Source of the DNA: Isoetes taiwanensis
Taxonomy: Eukaryota; Streptophyta; Lycopodiopsida; Isoetales; Isoetaceae
DNA length: 64,000 bases
Assembly (NCBI GenBank): GCA_021234155.1
Contig: JAJEKV010000103.1
Span: 374,001 to 438,000, forward strand
Direction: 5' to 3'
Shown here: positions 11,384-21,245 of the stretch, piece by piece
Numbering within the stretch: the first letter of the stretch is position 1
Layout of the letters: each line of letters begins with the position of its first letter
Made by a program: the position numbers and the translations under genes
Notes under the pieces: generated by a model
What the model was told of the DNA's origin: nothing
The model's database searches: none
Seen by the model: only the letters and a program-made list of their open reading frames with translations

Positions 11384-12062
11384 ATATTATATGCACAATA
11401 TCACATGCACTAAGGAAACTCCATGCACAATATTACATGCACCCCTACACCATCCTTAAGGCCCCGAAGGGGCTAAAAATTTTTTTAGTTAACACAAACC
11501 ATTAACACACAACTACCATTAACATTATTAACACAAACCATTGCATTTGACACATTTAAATTAAAATCCCCCTTAAACCCCCTTTGGTTTGGGTGCATAT
11601 TCACACGGGGGGTTACGTAGGGCAGCGAGAGCCCCAAAAAATTTACAATACATGTACAAAATTAACACCATTAAGTACATTCTCTCAAACCTTATAGTAT
11701 TTTGCAAATCTTAATATATAGTATATGAAAACTTGTACATGCATACCCCACAAACGAGGATCGCTATGTACGGTCCAGATCTTGGAATAAAGGGCAAATA
11801 TGCCCATCCGACAGCTCTCGTTGCCCGGAGTAACCCCCCGTGTGAATATGCACCCAAACCAAAGGGGGTTTAAGGGGGATTTTAATTTAAATGTGTCAAA
11901 TGCAATGGTTTGTGTTAATAATGTTAATGGTAGTTGTGTGTTAATGGTTTGTGTTAACTAAAAAAATTTTTAGCCCCTTCGGGGCCTTAAGGATGGTGTA
12001 GGGGTGCATGTAATATTGTGCATGGAGTTTCCTTAGTGCATGTGATATTGTGCATATAATAT
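11384..12062. mobile_element. Foldback/MITE-like element with ~250-bp inverted arms
   Basis: The left arm (11384 to about 11632) is the reverse complement of the right arm (about 11809 to 12062) almost base for base, starting from ATATTATATGCACAATATCA. The central spacer of about 175 bp has no ORF. The largest mismatches between the arms are near CAG/CTG triplets at the inner ends. The outer right end abuts the 60-bp repeat unit exactly at ATGAAGTTATTC. RNA from it would form a long perfect hairpin suited to small-RNA production. I see no clear target-site duplication. Confidence 0.85.
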
Positions 12063-12250
12063 GAAGTTATTCTATTTCACTAGCTCTTCCTCTATCTGTT
12101 CTAGTTAATGATCTAAAATAATGAAGTTATTCTATTTCATATCTGCTCTATGATCTTGCTCTATGATCTATGATCTATGATCTAGATCATAGATCATAGA
12201 TCATAGATCTTCACTAGCTCTTCCTCTATCTGCTCTAAATAATGAACTAA
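12062..12250. repeat. 60-bp unit repeat, right block, with TATGATC palindrome
   Basis: The block repeats the 60-bp unit seen at 9246-9376. Inside it, tandem TATGATC units meet their reverse complement at a CTAG centre (about 12161-12208). They form a near-perfect palindrome of more than 40 bp. Confidence 0.75.
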
Positions 12251-12309
12251 AACAATGAACTAAATATTGAACTAAACAAGGAGTATTATTATTATATATA
12301 TCGCTCTAA

Positions 12310-13150
12310 CCGGCTTTATATTTTGAATTCTCGTTACGCGCATTTCGCATTTTGTTAGAATAATATCTTTGGAATGGGAGAAATCGCGCTTGGCGCATTT
12401 CTATTTTTGGGTTACGTTTTTCCACTAGGTTAATCAGAGCGTGCCAGGCGCGTTTTTAGTTTGGATTTTCAATTTCATACGGCTCTATACAAATCGCGCC
12501 AGCCGCGTATGAAATAGATCTGTGAAAAATGTAAGCGCTTTGGCTGCTTTTGAATTATGTATGTTCGAGATCGCTTTATGGGGAGAGTAATATATCATTT
12601 GCTAATTACTTTCTCTCGTTCTAGTGCCATGGATTTTCCTTATGCATGGACACCGGCCGCTCTAGTTCAAATACAATCGGGTTTCTAGATCAAATACACT
12701 TTCCCCGGGCGACCATCAACTCTGGACCCCGCACAAGATATTACTTGATTGTCTTTGTTCAAAACGTTCAAAGAGAGTTGGAGAATCCATTAGACGGTCC
12801 TCAGATCGGGGCCATGGGAACACTTCCATCGCATTTCTGGACATATGCGGCTCCTCATGCTCTTAGTAAGGCTCATGCCAACAAATAAGTACGAGGATTT
12901 GATTTATAGTATCAAGGATCGATACAACACTCTAGTTTGGAGACTCGACATTCGCAGGGAAGATGAGGATCCTGTCATATCAGGGTGGTTCAGGTGGGAC
13001 TTTTTGCGGGATTGGGCCGATGAAGTGGGCCTGTGTGACATATTGTAGAGATAGAAAGAATTCGCGCCTGGCGCATTTTTGCAGAAGAAGAAATGTACAT
13101 ACTTTTTTGGAATATGAATACAAACTCGCGCCTGGCGCAATTTTGCACTA
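12310..13150. repeat. Dispersed GCGCCTGGCGC-type palindromes (element B)
   Basis: Short G/C palindromes recur: CGCTTGGCGCATTT, GCGTGCCAGGCGCG, CGCGCCAGCCGCG, then CGCGCCTGGCGCA twice at 13060-13140. Related halves (AATCGCGCC, GGCGCGATTTT) return at about 23385-23395 and 23683-23695. These outer positions suggest element B spans about 12.3-23.7 kb. The motifs lie in noncoding DNA around the ORFs. Confidence 0.6.
12646..13048 (+). pseudogene. Unknown element B ORF, frame-interrupted
   Basis: The product is unrecognised. Two overlapping frames, 12646-12888 and 12845-13048, look like one coding sequence with a frame change near 12850-12890. The first contains RTRYYLIVFVQNVQ and the second KYEDLIYSIKDRYNTLVWRL and SGWFRWDFLRDWADEVG. 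Both have balanced amino-acid use unlike the surrounding noncoding DNA. It is flanked on both sides by element B palindromes and converges on the leftward DUF8039-like ORF at 13330. Confidence 0.35.
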
Positions 13151-13202
13151 TAATTTTCTGTCATTAGTTTATTATGTTTTTTTATATGCAATGTCGAAAA
13201 CA

Positions 13203-13318
13203 TTGAATCCTTTGATGCCCTCCAGCCAGTATGACCAACCCCAAGAAACTACATATTTTCATTAATGTGTAGTTTCATGGGGTTGATATGACTGGCTAAA
13301 GAACATCAAAGAATCCAA
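13203..13318. other. Hairpin between convergent ORFs
   Basis: The left half, GAATCCTTTGATG then CCAGCCAGTATGACC and AACCCCAAGAAACTACA, pairs with its reverse complement to the right (TGTAGTTTCATGGGGTT, ATGACTGGCT, CATCAAAGAATCC). The arms are about 50 bp with small bulges. The structure sits exactly between the 3' ends of a rightward ORF (ends 13048) and a leftward ORF (ends 13330). It could be a two-way 3'-end signal, a MITE relic or a small-RNA foldback. Confidence 0.75.
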
Positions 13319-13329
13319 AATTCACAACA

Positions 13330-13695
13330 TCACGCAGATGTTATGATATATTCATTTTTTTTTGAATATCCAAATATACATACCTTTTTCAGACGTTCTT
13401 TTGGCCATGCTACAAATGTGCCCACGCTTTCACCAACTGTATCGCCACCGGGATGTCTTCTTGGAAGAGCCTCATCTTCATAATTGCAGTTTAGAATAGA
13501 AATCTTACAGAAACTGTTTCCAAGAGGAACACCATGACACATAGAACTTGGATTCAAATCTTCGATTTTACACAATCCTACTCGGCCAAGTTTGTTTGTT
13601 AAAAGATAGCATTCTTCTCCCATTAATCGATAAAGAACCCGTAATGCATTGTAAAAATAGAGGGCGAAAAATTGAGAACAAGAGAATGCATTCAA
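13330..13695 (-). CDS. DUF8039-like transposon protein segment (element B)
   Basis: The frame contains ECYLLTNKLGRVGLCKI and VPLGNSFCKISIL, then GDTVGESVGTFVAWPKERL. The ending, a D-x-V/L-x-x-S-x-G-x-x-x-x-WP pattern, resembles the domain Pfam calls DUF8039 as I remember it from plant transposon proteins. A second example is at 35208-35582 (LADSLGSFILWPAWW). The role is unknown, probably part of the transposition machinery. About 120 residues are visible. No DUF7869 core follows within element B, so the gene may be truncated, or the rest may lie beyond undetected introns. The upstream 700 bp has no supported exon. Confidence 0.5.
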   Translation of the reverse strand: MNAFSCSQFFALYFYNALRVLYRLMGEECYLLTNKLGRVGLCKIEDLNPSSMCHGVPLGNSFCKISILNCNYEDEALPRRHPGGDTVGESVGTFVAWPKERLKKVCIFGYSKKNEYIITSA

Positions 13696-13699
13696 TTCA

Positions 13700-15570
13700 C
13701 CATAGTTCAGCGTGAGACATCGAATGGGAATTGAAGGCGGCTCGATCGAATGGATTGAAGGCGGCTCGATCGATCGAATGGGATCGAACGGATCTTGGGC
13801 CTCGATAGTCGATTGTTCTTGGGCCGATACTAGGAATGATCTTGGGCGATAGATAGTAGGTGGCCGATTAGGTGGTAGTAGATTGCCACATATGCTTTCT
13901 TGAAATTAATAATTAATTGTTATCTTGAAATTGCACTAAAAAGAAAAACACAATTTAAATTTGTAAATGAGCCGGATCGGGCGGTTAATTAAAGTATAAA
14001 TTTAAAAGGACGCCTTGGTGAATTCTGATTTGTAAATCGACTGGCCTAGATTATGAACGCATACATATAAGTTTAAACCAAAACCCCAGCCTCATACTAT
14101 CCGCACTTGCGATTCTATGGCGTCTAGAGGATCTGGCCGGCCGAGGCCGTAGAGGTGGGCGACACGCCCAAAGCACAAATCCTAAGCCCGGAGGTCTGCT
14201 GAACAAGCGTAAAGCACCTAATCCAACAAGCCCTCGGGTAATTGATCCGCTTTTGTTTTGTAATTGATTTACGGTCCCTTTTATTGTTAGGTTTCTAGGA
14301 TGTTTTTCAACCTGTGTATTTTCTGTGTATCGTGTCTCTGTGTATTGTCTACCTTTCATATTGTTTACGTGTCATTTCTAACGCTTTTACTACCTTGTTT
14401 TTGTGTGTTTTTGTTATAATCTTCTCCTTTACTCCGATATGTTTTTTTGTTTTGTATTCTCCATTTTGTATAATGTAGACCGTAAGTCTTTTGTTCAGTA
14501 TTCTCCAGTTCTTTTGACAAGTCTTTTTGTAGCCTAGTATGTCTCTTATAAAAGAGAAGTGTCTCAGAGGTCCCCTCTTAAGAACGGCTTTCTACGATTT
14601 ATAATTATGAGTGGTTTTGGTTGTCTCCCGCTACTTTTCCTGTGTACAATTTATGTTTTGAAAGTAAAGCGTCTATCAAAGCAGCTTCGCCAGCGATTTC
14701 ATTACTCACCACATGATTGTAACTTTCGGGATCTTCTAAAATGTGAAAAGAAAAGCAAAGGTCGCTAGGGTCCGGGACATCCGCACGTAAAAAACCAAGA
14801 ACGGATGAAGATGTATCGCTTGCTTGATTTGGCACACGTTAGACCATTGACGATATCGACCCAAAATAATGAAGGCTCGTAGAGCCTCCATGTCCGTAAG
14901 AAGATCTACCGTGAGGGCTCGAATGGTATGTGGAGATCTTCAAGACTAAGCGGAAAGACAGATCCATTTTCATGTCTAGAGTTAAGGAAACGAGATCAAA
15001 TGAAGAAACAAGGTATTCTTGATCACATGCGAAGAACAGGGGCGATTCTTACCGTTCAGATTACTTGAAGCGGTCAGAAAATAAAAAGTATTGAAGAAGT
15101 TAAATTCTTCGCGGTGCCGGTTCCTTTAAAGAGATCCCCTAAGAACGGATGAGGCCACGGATAACCTCTTCAAATTTGGCTGGTCGTGGTGATCTATTGA
15201 CACCAAAAAATATGTGAAGGTCTCTCAGCTATGAGAAAGAGCAATCAAGACAAGGCCGTCGGCTAGTCCGTACCTACAAGCTTTAAAAAAGAGAAGGAAG
15301 ATGCAAGTTCTAGAGCCGAGGAAACACCGGGCGTTCTAGGCATTACGGATATGACTAGTGATGATGACAAAGGCGAGGACAGTTAGAGGCCATGAGCAAA
15401 CTCAAGAAATATCTTGACAAGTATCCACTGGCCTTAGCTTCACGATCCTATCCATGTCGACATGAGGCTTTTCAGTCCACGGCTGGCTATGTTTGTCGGC
15501 CAGAAGATTCGGCACAAAGACGCAATGGAAATAGTCAACAAAGATGATAGAAAACCGGGGATAAAAACCA
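13700..15570. other. Element B region without a supported intact gene
   Basis: GGCTCGATCGAATGG-type repeats lie at 13735-13800. From about 14880 to 15570 the top strand shows short coding-like runs, for example LAMFVGQKIRHKD near 15490-15530, in several frames. They fit a decayed 5' part of the ParB/methyltransferase gene that follows. I could not join them into a reading frame. Confidence 0.35.
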
Positions 15571-15696
15571 ATGCGGCATGTGGTGCCTTTTGATATGAAG
15601 ACGAAGAAGGTGTTGATATGGAATAAACTTGAAGATTTAATCGGCAACCTCGATATTCACTTCATGATAATAGATGGCCAGCATTCGAGGCGCTGA
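15571..15696 (+). pseudogene. ParB-like domain fragment (element B)
   Basis: An open run of 41 codons reads MRHVVPFDMKTKKVL, then LEDLIGNLDIHFMIIDGQHSRR. The MIIDGQHS motif matches the ParB G-x-H-S/R motif, and PFDMKTK parallels PFDPITR of the element A ParB-like gene at the same spacing before it. The frame stops at 15694, after which frames shift (LIDQAQKNGNRYFYRSDSIE, 15700-15760). It is placed about 1 kb upstream of the methyltransferase-like ORF on the same strand, with motif-rich introns between. This reproduces the ParB-then-methyltransferase order of element D. Confidence 0.5.
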
Positions 15697-15879
15697 AGGT
15701 TTTGATCGATCAAGCACAAAAAAATGGAAATCGCTATTTCTATAGATCAGATTCAATCGAAATTGCCGATTCCTCGGTGGCTCCACAACAAAAAAGCCAG
15801 ATTAGAATAAATCGGTAGCTCTTGAATGACATGGGAAAGACATTCCTATACAAAAGGTATTTTATGTTCCCACACATAT

Positions 15880-16115
15880 GCGTTCCAAATCGCCCGGTAG
15901 CGTTTTAAGCTAATCACGATTTACAAGAAACGCGCTGGCGATTTCTTCATATAGCTCGCGATTTTCTAAATCGTGATTAGCGAAAAACGCTGCCGGGCGC
16001 TATGTTGTTATTTGTGTGACGGATTTTACAAAAACGCCACCGGGCGCCGAAATCTTCATCATGAAGAAATCATCGCCCGGCGCCGTTTCTTGTAAATCCG
16101 TGAATCTTAAACGCG
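15880..16115. repeat. CGCCCGGCGC / AATCGC palindromic motifs, block 1
   Basis: Inverted motifs such as ATCGCCCGGTAGCG, AATCGTGATTAGCG, CTGCCGGGCGC, CACCGGGCGCCG and TCGCCCGGCGCCG recur over 230 bp. A second block with ATTGAAAATCGCCGGTAGCG units is at 18165-18270. Both lie in apparent introns or spacers of the ParB/methyltransferase gene of element B. Confidence 0.65.
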
Positions 16116-16736
16116 CCGCTTTTTATATTGTTACTTTCCGCGACTTGCTTATTTTTTATCTAACGGCCCATATTTTGCGGTCAGATGTGGGCGATTATGC
16201 ACGCCAGAACCAATGGATCGAATATGGAAAACCAATGCCGACTGCATAAGGGCAATCTAAAGAGTGCGAATTCAAATTACTAGAAAGGACATCGTGGCCA
16301 AACCATAATACAGGACAAGACCAAGGGCACTAGATCAAAGAAGAAAAAAGGGATGCACAAAGTCGGGCACGAAGAGCAAAAAAGCGGTGCCAAAGGATGC
16401 CCGCAAGATTGTTTTTTCTTCCGACCGTGTATGGGAAAAGTGGAACTAATTTTGGGACGCCTATTCGGAAAAGAAGTTGCCGTTCGTATGGCGGGTTTCC
16501 TCCAAGAAGATACGTCTATTTTGATATAGGTATCACAGTAAATGAGAAAGGCACAAGGATTGGATGATGCGGGGTTAATCTCTGTTCTAGATAGTTGCAT
16601 CGAAAAGGAAGTTATCTACAAGAAAACGTCTGCAGACAAAAAGCACTTGACATCTTTCAAGATGCATGCGAATCGATAAAAATATGAAAGTCCCGAAAAA
16701 GTCATTGGTGAAGAACTGCAAAGGCTCTCAGGAGAC

Positions 16737-18176
16737 ATGATGTTATCAGAGATAGGCTTAATGCAAAAGTACAACGTATCTAATGATGACATTAAGAAAT
16801 ATGTATTTTGGTCAAAAGATTTTGTGAAGCAGCAAAAGGCGAAGAATGTGGCAACTCTTAAGGGGATTCACACGAAAGTTGCGTCTGACCTAAAAAGAAA
16901 AGTTGCTTTGGTGAAGAAGACGGCAGTAGACGAGTCTCCTTTTTTCTATAAGGTGTCCACTGGTTATAAGTGTGCCATGCCAGAGGTGGGTGAAGGGCCA
17001 ACCGACATCACTCTATTTGTTCTTGATAGCCGTGGCACGAGATGGACACAGGATGATTACAGCACCTTCTTCAACACATGCAGTGGTTTGACGACTGAGA
17101 TGCATTATACTATCGTGACAGTTTGCCACTCCGACATTTCCTACGCATATGCACTAGCTGCTGCAAATGATGTCGAATGCATTAAAGTGATGAGGCAAGC
17201 AGTAATGATAGATGAAAACAAAGATAGTGAGTTTAGTACCGAAAGTAAGATCTCACATGTGCTAGTCCTTATGATAGCCATTATGGATGATAAAGAATAT
17301 GAAAGACTCAAGGGGAAACCAGAAGGTGAGAAGATTGCTTGGCAGTGCTATCGGCTAGATGAACCCCTATTGAAGAATGTTTTTTATGTCGAATCCAATT
17401 GCGAAGACAAAGGGAAAGGGACTGCAGATGTGGATGTGGACCTGGACGAAGAGGAAGAGGAAGAGGAAGAAGAAAACTGGGTCGACCCTGTCCTTAATTC
17501 ACCAATCAAGTATGAGCTACTGACGGCGCATAAGGGGAGGCTGAATAAGTACGGGTTTTCTTTGGCCCTTTCGAGTTTTCTGATTGAAGCCTTCTGCCCT
17601 TTAGAGTCTACGTGTTGGGAGTTTCATGTTGGAGGTTATGTCGGGCGGGAAGCTCTGAAGCTAGCTAGGAAATGCCAAAGTGTGGTCTCTGATGGTCAAG
17701 CCAAGGACTTCCTCGATATTTTTTTCGAGAAAGTGCTAGAGGTGGCACCTAGGGGTCCGCTAGGTAGTGCAAAAAATAAAGCTTCCAGCTCTAAGTCCGA
17801 CTTACCTGCAGATCTGGCTGCAGAGCGGGAAGAAATGAGAAAGCATCTAGAGGGCATAAAGAAGAATATCGACAAGCAACAGCTTAACTATGCGGCCGAG
17901 AGCGTGCCTATCATTCCAATCACATTGGAAAATCCGACAGAAGTGGATGTAGGTAACGCAAACGAAGAAGACAAAATCCTAGATGATACAAAGGGATTCG
18001 TAAAGCTCGAGTCGGTTAGCATAAAGAGTAATGAAGTATCAACCATAGTTCAAACACTAAGTGATGTGGTCGACACTTCCGCGCATCCAAGACAGCCGAG
18101 TAAGCTCATCATTGCGGATGTTGAACAGGGAACCGTAAAAGGTATGTTATTCAAACAAATGAAAATCGCGCGGTAG
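16737..18176 (+). CDS. Methyltransferase-like protein of element B (479 codons)
   Basis: This is the longest open frame in the window. Residues 1-40 contain LMQKYNVSNDDIKKYVFWS. Residues 90-135 have DITLFVLDSRGTR followed by DDYSTFF and YTIVTVCH. They align by pattern with the DIPYGF region of the element D methyltransferase, but the D-P-P-Y type catalytic motif reads LDSRGTR. Residues 230-245 are an acidic run. Residues 285-330 have CWEFHVGGYVGREALKLARKC, placed like the C-terminal SAM-binding motif I (F-x-G-x-G, then A-x-x-x-x-R-C) of beta-order N6/N4 methyltransferases. The tail is charged and probably helical. Both key motifs are altered, so catalysis is doubtful. It may be a regulatory or decayed homologue. 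The final ~12 codons run into a motif block and may be intron, since a GTATG donor lies at 18142. Confidence 0.55.
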   Translation: MMLSEIGLMQKYNVSNDDIKKYVFWSKDFVKQQKAKNVATLKGIHTKVASDLKRKVALVKKTAVDESPFFYKVSTGYKCAMPEVGEGPTDITLFVLDSRGTRWTQDDYSTFFNTCSGLTTEMHYTIVTVCHSDISYAYALAAANDVECIKVMRQAVMIDENKDSEFSTESKISHVLVLMIAIMDDKEYERLKGKPEGEKIAWQCYRLDEPLLKNVFYVESNCEDKGKGTADVDVDLDEEEEEEEEENWVDPVLNSPIKYELLTAHKGRLNKYGFSLALSSFLIEAFCPLESTCWEFHVGGYVGREALKLARKCQSVVSDGQAKDFLDIFFEKVLEVAPRGPLGSAKNKASSSKSDLPADLAAEREEMRKHLEGIKKNIDKQQLNYAAESVPIIPITLENPTEVDVGNANEEDKILDDTKGFVKLESVSIKSNEVSTIVQTLSDVVDTSAHPRQPSKLIIADVEQGTVKGMLFKQMKIAR

Positions 18177-18275
18177 CGATTTCAATTCTTCAAACAAAAT
18201 TGAAAATCGCCGGTAGCGCCGATTTCAATTATTCAACAGAATTGAAAATCGCCAAGCCGCGATTTCAATTTCTTT
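18165..18275. repeat. ATTGAAAATCGCCGGTAGCG motifs, block 2
   Basis: Three spaced units of the form TTGAAAATCGC-GG-AGCG-GATTTCAATT, each a near palindrome, follow the methyltransferase-like ORF. They belong to the same motif family as 15880-16115. From 18275 to 18940 I see no securely supported gene. A short rightward open run at 18671-18907 (KEDIIIVDDDAFEVLL) may be a 3' exon remnant. Confidence 0.65.
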
Positions 18276-18946
18276 TCCTTGTCTCACAAGTGTGTGCTTT
18301 ATTATTACTGCACCTAATCCGCTTTCCTCCAAAATTCGGTGTTCGATTTGAATGGAGTGCTCGCAAAAACGTTACCTAAAGCACAATTCCCTTTATCATG
18401 GTATGCACGTAAAACCATTTGAGACATATATACTAAATGGGTATATCCGCGGCCGTATCCGGAAGGAGATGTTAGACCAAGCTTTCTTTTTATTTCAGTG
18501 CAATTTGGTCGCCGATGGAGAATAGAAATATACAGGAAGTTTTGAGAGTAGTTCCCCGAGTTACATAGAGATTGGGCATCTGTTTGGGATCGAGCAAATG
18601 TAAGTCATTCAATAACCCAAAGGATCCTGACAGTAAAAAATATTTGTGAAATGCTTGAGCGACATGATGGATGACTTGGGCGTTCGAGAAGGAAGACATC
18701 ATTATAGTTGATGATGACGCCTTTGAAGTGTTGCTTCAATCAGATCACAAAACTAAATCCACCATCCTATCATCCTCGAGGATTTTGACAAAGATGACTT
18801 CCTCGCTTCGCTTTTGTCGAAGATCTTGCAACGAAATAGCTACGGGAAAAAAGGTCGAAGAGATACAAACACTATACCCGCAACTTAATCTGGACAGGGG
18901 AAATTGATTGGGACCTAGAGAAGATCGTTCTAGAAAGGGAACTTTT

Positions 18947-18957
18947 TTGATATATAT

Positions 18958-18988
<31 letters not shown>

Positions 18989-18989
18989 C
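18947..18989. repeat. TATA/GATA microsatellite at the LINE 3' end
   Basis: About seven GATA units follow a short TATA run. On the LINE coding strand this reads TATC repeated, in the position of the element's tail. Confidence 0.85.
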
Positions 18990-20079
18990 ATTATTGTCCC
19001 TTGTACCCCCGAGGCCCGTGGACTTATGTAGCATGGGCGAAGCTCCCTTCACGGGTGCTACTAGCACATCATGCTTTGATTTACAATGTAGCCTTTTCTC
19101 AAGGCTTGACTTTTCTCTATTAATACCGGCACCCAGCTTTTGATCGGCTTCATGGCGGCACGCGGCTGCCGTTATCAATCGCCTTTGAGCCGAAGCTTTT
19201 TCGGGTGTTTATGTTGCGCCTCTCCGGCGTTCATAACGTAAACCCTTTTTCTTTGTGTTCTTCTCTGTGCCGGCCGCTATCTCCTCATATTGCCCGCCAG
19301 TCCCTCCCGTTTCTCGACTCTGTCATTATGATGTGTAAGGCTGACCCCACCTTATCTTTTACAGTACTTATTCCCGATGCTTTCATATACGAGGCAAATA
19401 TTTAGCATATGATTCTCATCTTCCACTTCCCCTTTGTCACAGTTCTCGCGATATTCGATCTTCTCTCACTATCCCTCGCCATCTGTTTTTCAATCCTCAT
19501 TTCGTGACTCCCATTCGAATCTTGCTAGAGTGTCTCTTCCGGCTTTTCCTATTATGTCGCCCCCGTACATTTGTTGCCCTATCGTTGTCCCGGATTAAAA
19601 ACGCCATAAGCCACATTGTCTTGGGGCCCGTGTGGTTGTGCAGCCATGTGTGCGTGGCTCTGTCCCGCCCACTCGCCTTTCCATTCCCCTTCGATGATGA
19701 GGTCGGCTCAAGTTCATCCCCAATTTCCTCGTCCATATTGCTACATCCCCAACCACCCGCTTCCTTCGATTATGTGGGCTTTCGCTTCTCTTCTCGATCG
19801 CAATGTTTGCTAGCTTGCTTGGTTTCCTTTGCATTGCTCCTTATAAGATATCTTATGGTCCTTTCCCATGCCCTTACTTCCATCGGTTTTGCCCCGCCTC
19901 ATATACTATTGTTGTTTGTGGTGTATTCGTTTCTCGGTTTAAATTCCCTTATGCCATTGTCTCAGAAATCCCTTCCCCTTTTTCCCACTTTTTCTCCGCC
20001 AGCCTCAGCCCCGTTCCGCCCCATATAGGCGTAGTTGCAACTACTTTGACCGAACAAGTAGCATTTAATTCCCGGTTTA

Positions 20080-20997
20080 TTATCCCCGCTTTTGTTGCGA
20101 GAAATTTTTCATATTGTAGTAGCTTCCGATGGCTGCTTGGAATCTTGTGTCTGCCCCTTTGGCCCATTTTCCTGTGCCATGTGCGTCATATCCCAGATAT
20201 CTGTATTCTGTTGATTCTTCTAGTTCTGTTCCCAAGTATCCGAACGGGTTTATGTCTCCCTTTTTGCCCGAAAAGACTATTTTGGTTTTTCCGAGATTAA
20301 CTGGCCAACCCCGCTTCTCACGTAAGTTTTCTAACAGTTTAAGTAACCTGTGCATCCCTTTGTTCTTTGTGGCCATCATGCTCAAGTCATCTGCATATAA
20401 CATGATGGGTACTTTTGTGTTCCCTAGGGTAGGGGCGTCTGTGTCCCCTTGTCGCTCGCTATAAATTCCCAGGGGGGCATCTATGTATATCCCAAATAAT
20501 GTGGGAGATAGTGGGCACCCCCTGCTTTGACCCCGTGTCACAATCTATCGCTTTTCCTTCTTCTTCCATTTTCACCCATACGGTATAGTATAACCTCGCA
20601 ATTGCCCCCACCATATCCTTTGGTGCCTGCATATCTATGAGCCTCTCAGATTAGCTTTTCCCTTTGGTAATTTGTGTCAAACGGCTTTCCTAAAGTCCAC
20701 AAAGCGGCATATTATTTTTTTCCCTTGGCTTCTATTCTGTTCTGTCAGTATTCTGAGTGTCACTAAGTGGTCTGTTGTTGAGTGGTCCGGCCTAAACCCT
20801 GCCTGTCCTTGTGCTCTCCGATTTCCCCCCTCTGCCCAACTCTTCAGCTTGTTGTCTAGAACTTTTCCAAACCATTTTGAAAAATGGAGCTCACCATTAT
20901 AGTTCTCAATTTCCCCGGTTCCTGTCCTCCCTCCCTTGTGTAGGGGTATCACCCTGTTATATGCCCACCTGGATGGTAGTCCCGTGTATGATACCAT
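20080..20997 (-). pseudogene. LINE reverse transcriptase
   Basis: The piece at 20677-20997 has VIPLHKGG, then SKWFGKVLDNKLK, QAGFRPDHSTTDHL and a VDFRKAV palm motif. The piece at 20080-20541 has TRGQSRGCPLSPTLFGIYID and the catalytic MLYADDLSMMA (Y-A-D-D), then NLGKTKIVFS. These are canonical non-LTR reverse transcriptase blocks in order. The gap between the pieces (20542-20676) holds more of the palm with frame changes. This domain would copy LINE RNA at a nicked target. Confidence 0.85.
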
Positions 20998-21245
20998 TAA
21001 AAATATCTCGCCACTTGCTTTTTGATTGTCGTATCTACACTCTTTAGTAGTTCCACTGTTAACCCATATAGGTCCGGGGCTTTATTATTCGCCATTCTCG
21101 CTCAATCCCAACATCACTTCCCTGTATTAAAACCGGGTTTATCCATCCCTTTAATTAAATATCGGTCTTTGGTGATGCCCCCTGTTTTATAAAGTTTCTC
21201 CAAGTATTTCTCCCAACCGTCATCCCAATTTCCTCTTGTGTACTA

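Noticed and set aside
19504-20464. Rightward frames opposite the LINE 3' half
   Set aside because: Antisense to reverse transcriptase and C-terminal LINE coding; hydrophobic bias from the complementary strand, not a membrane protein.
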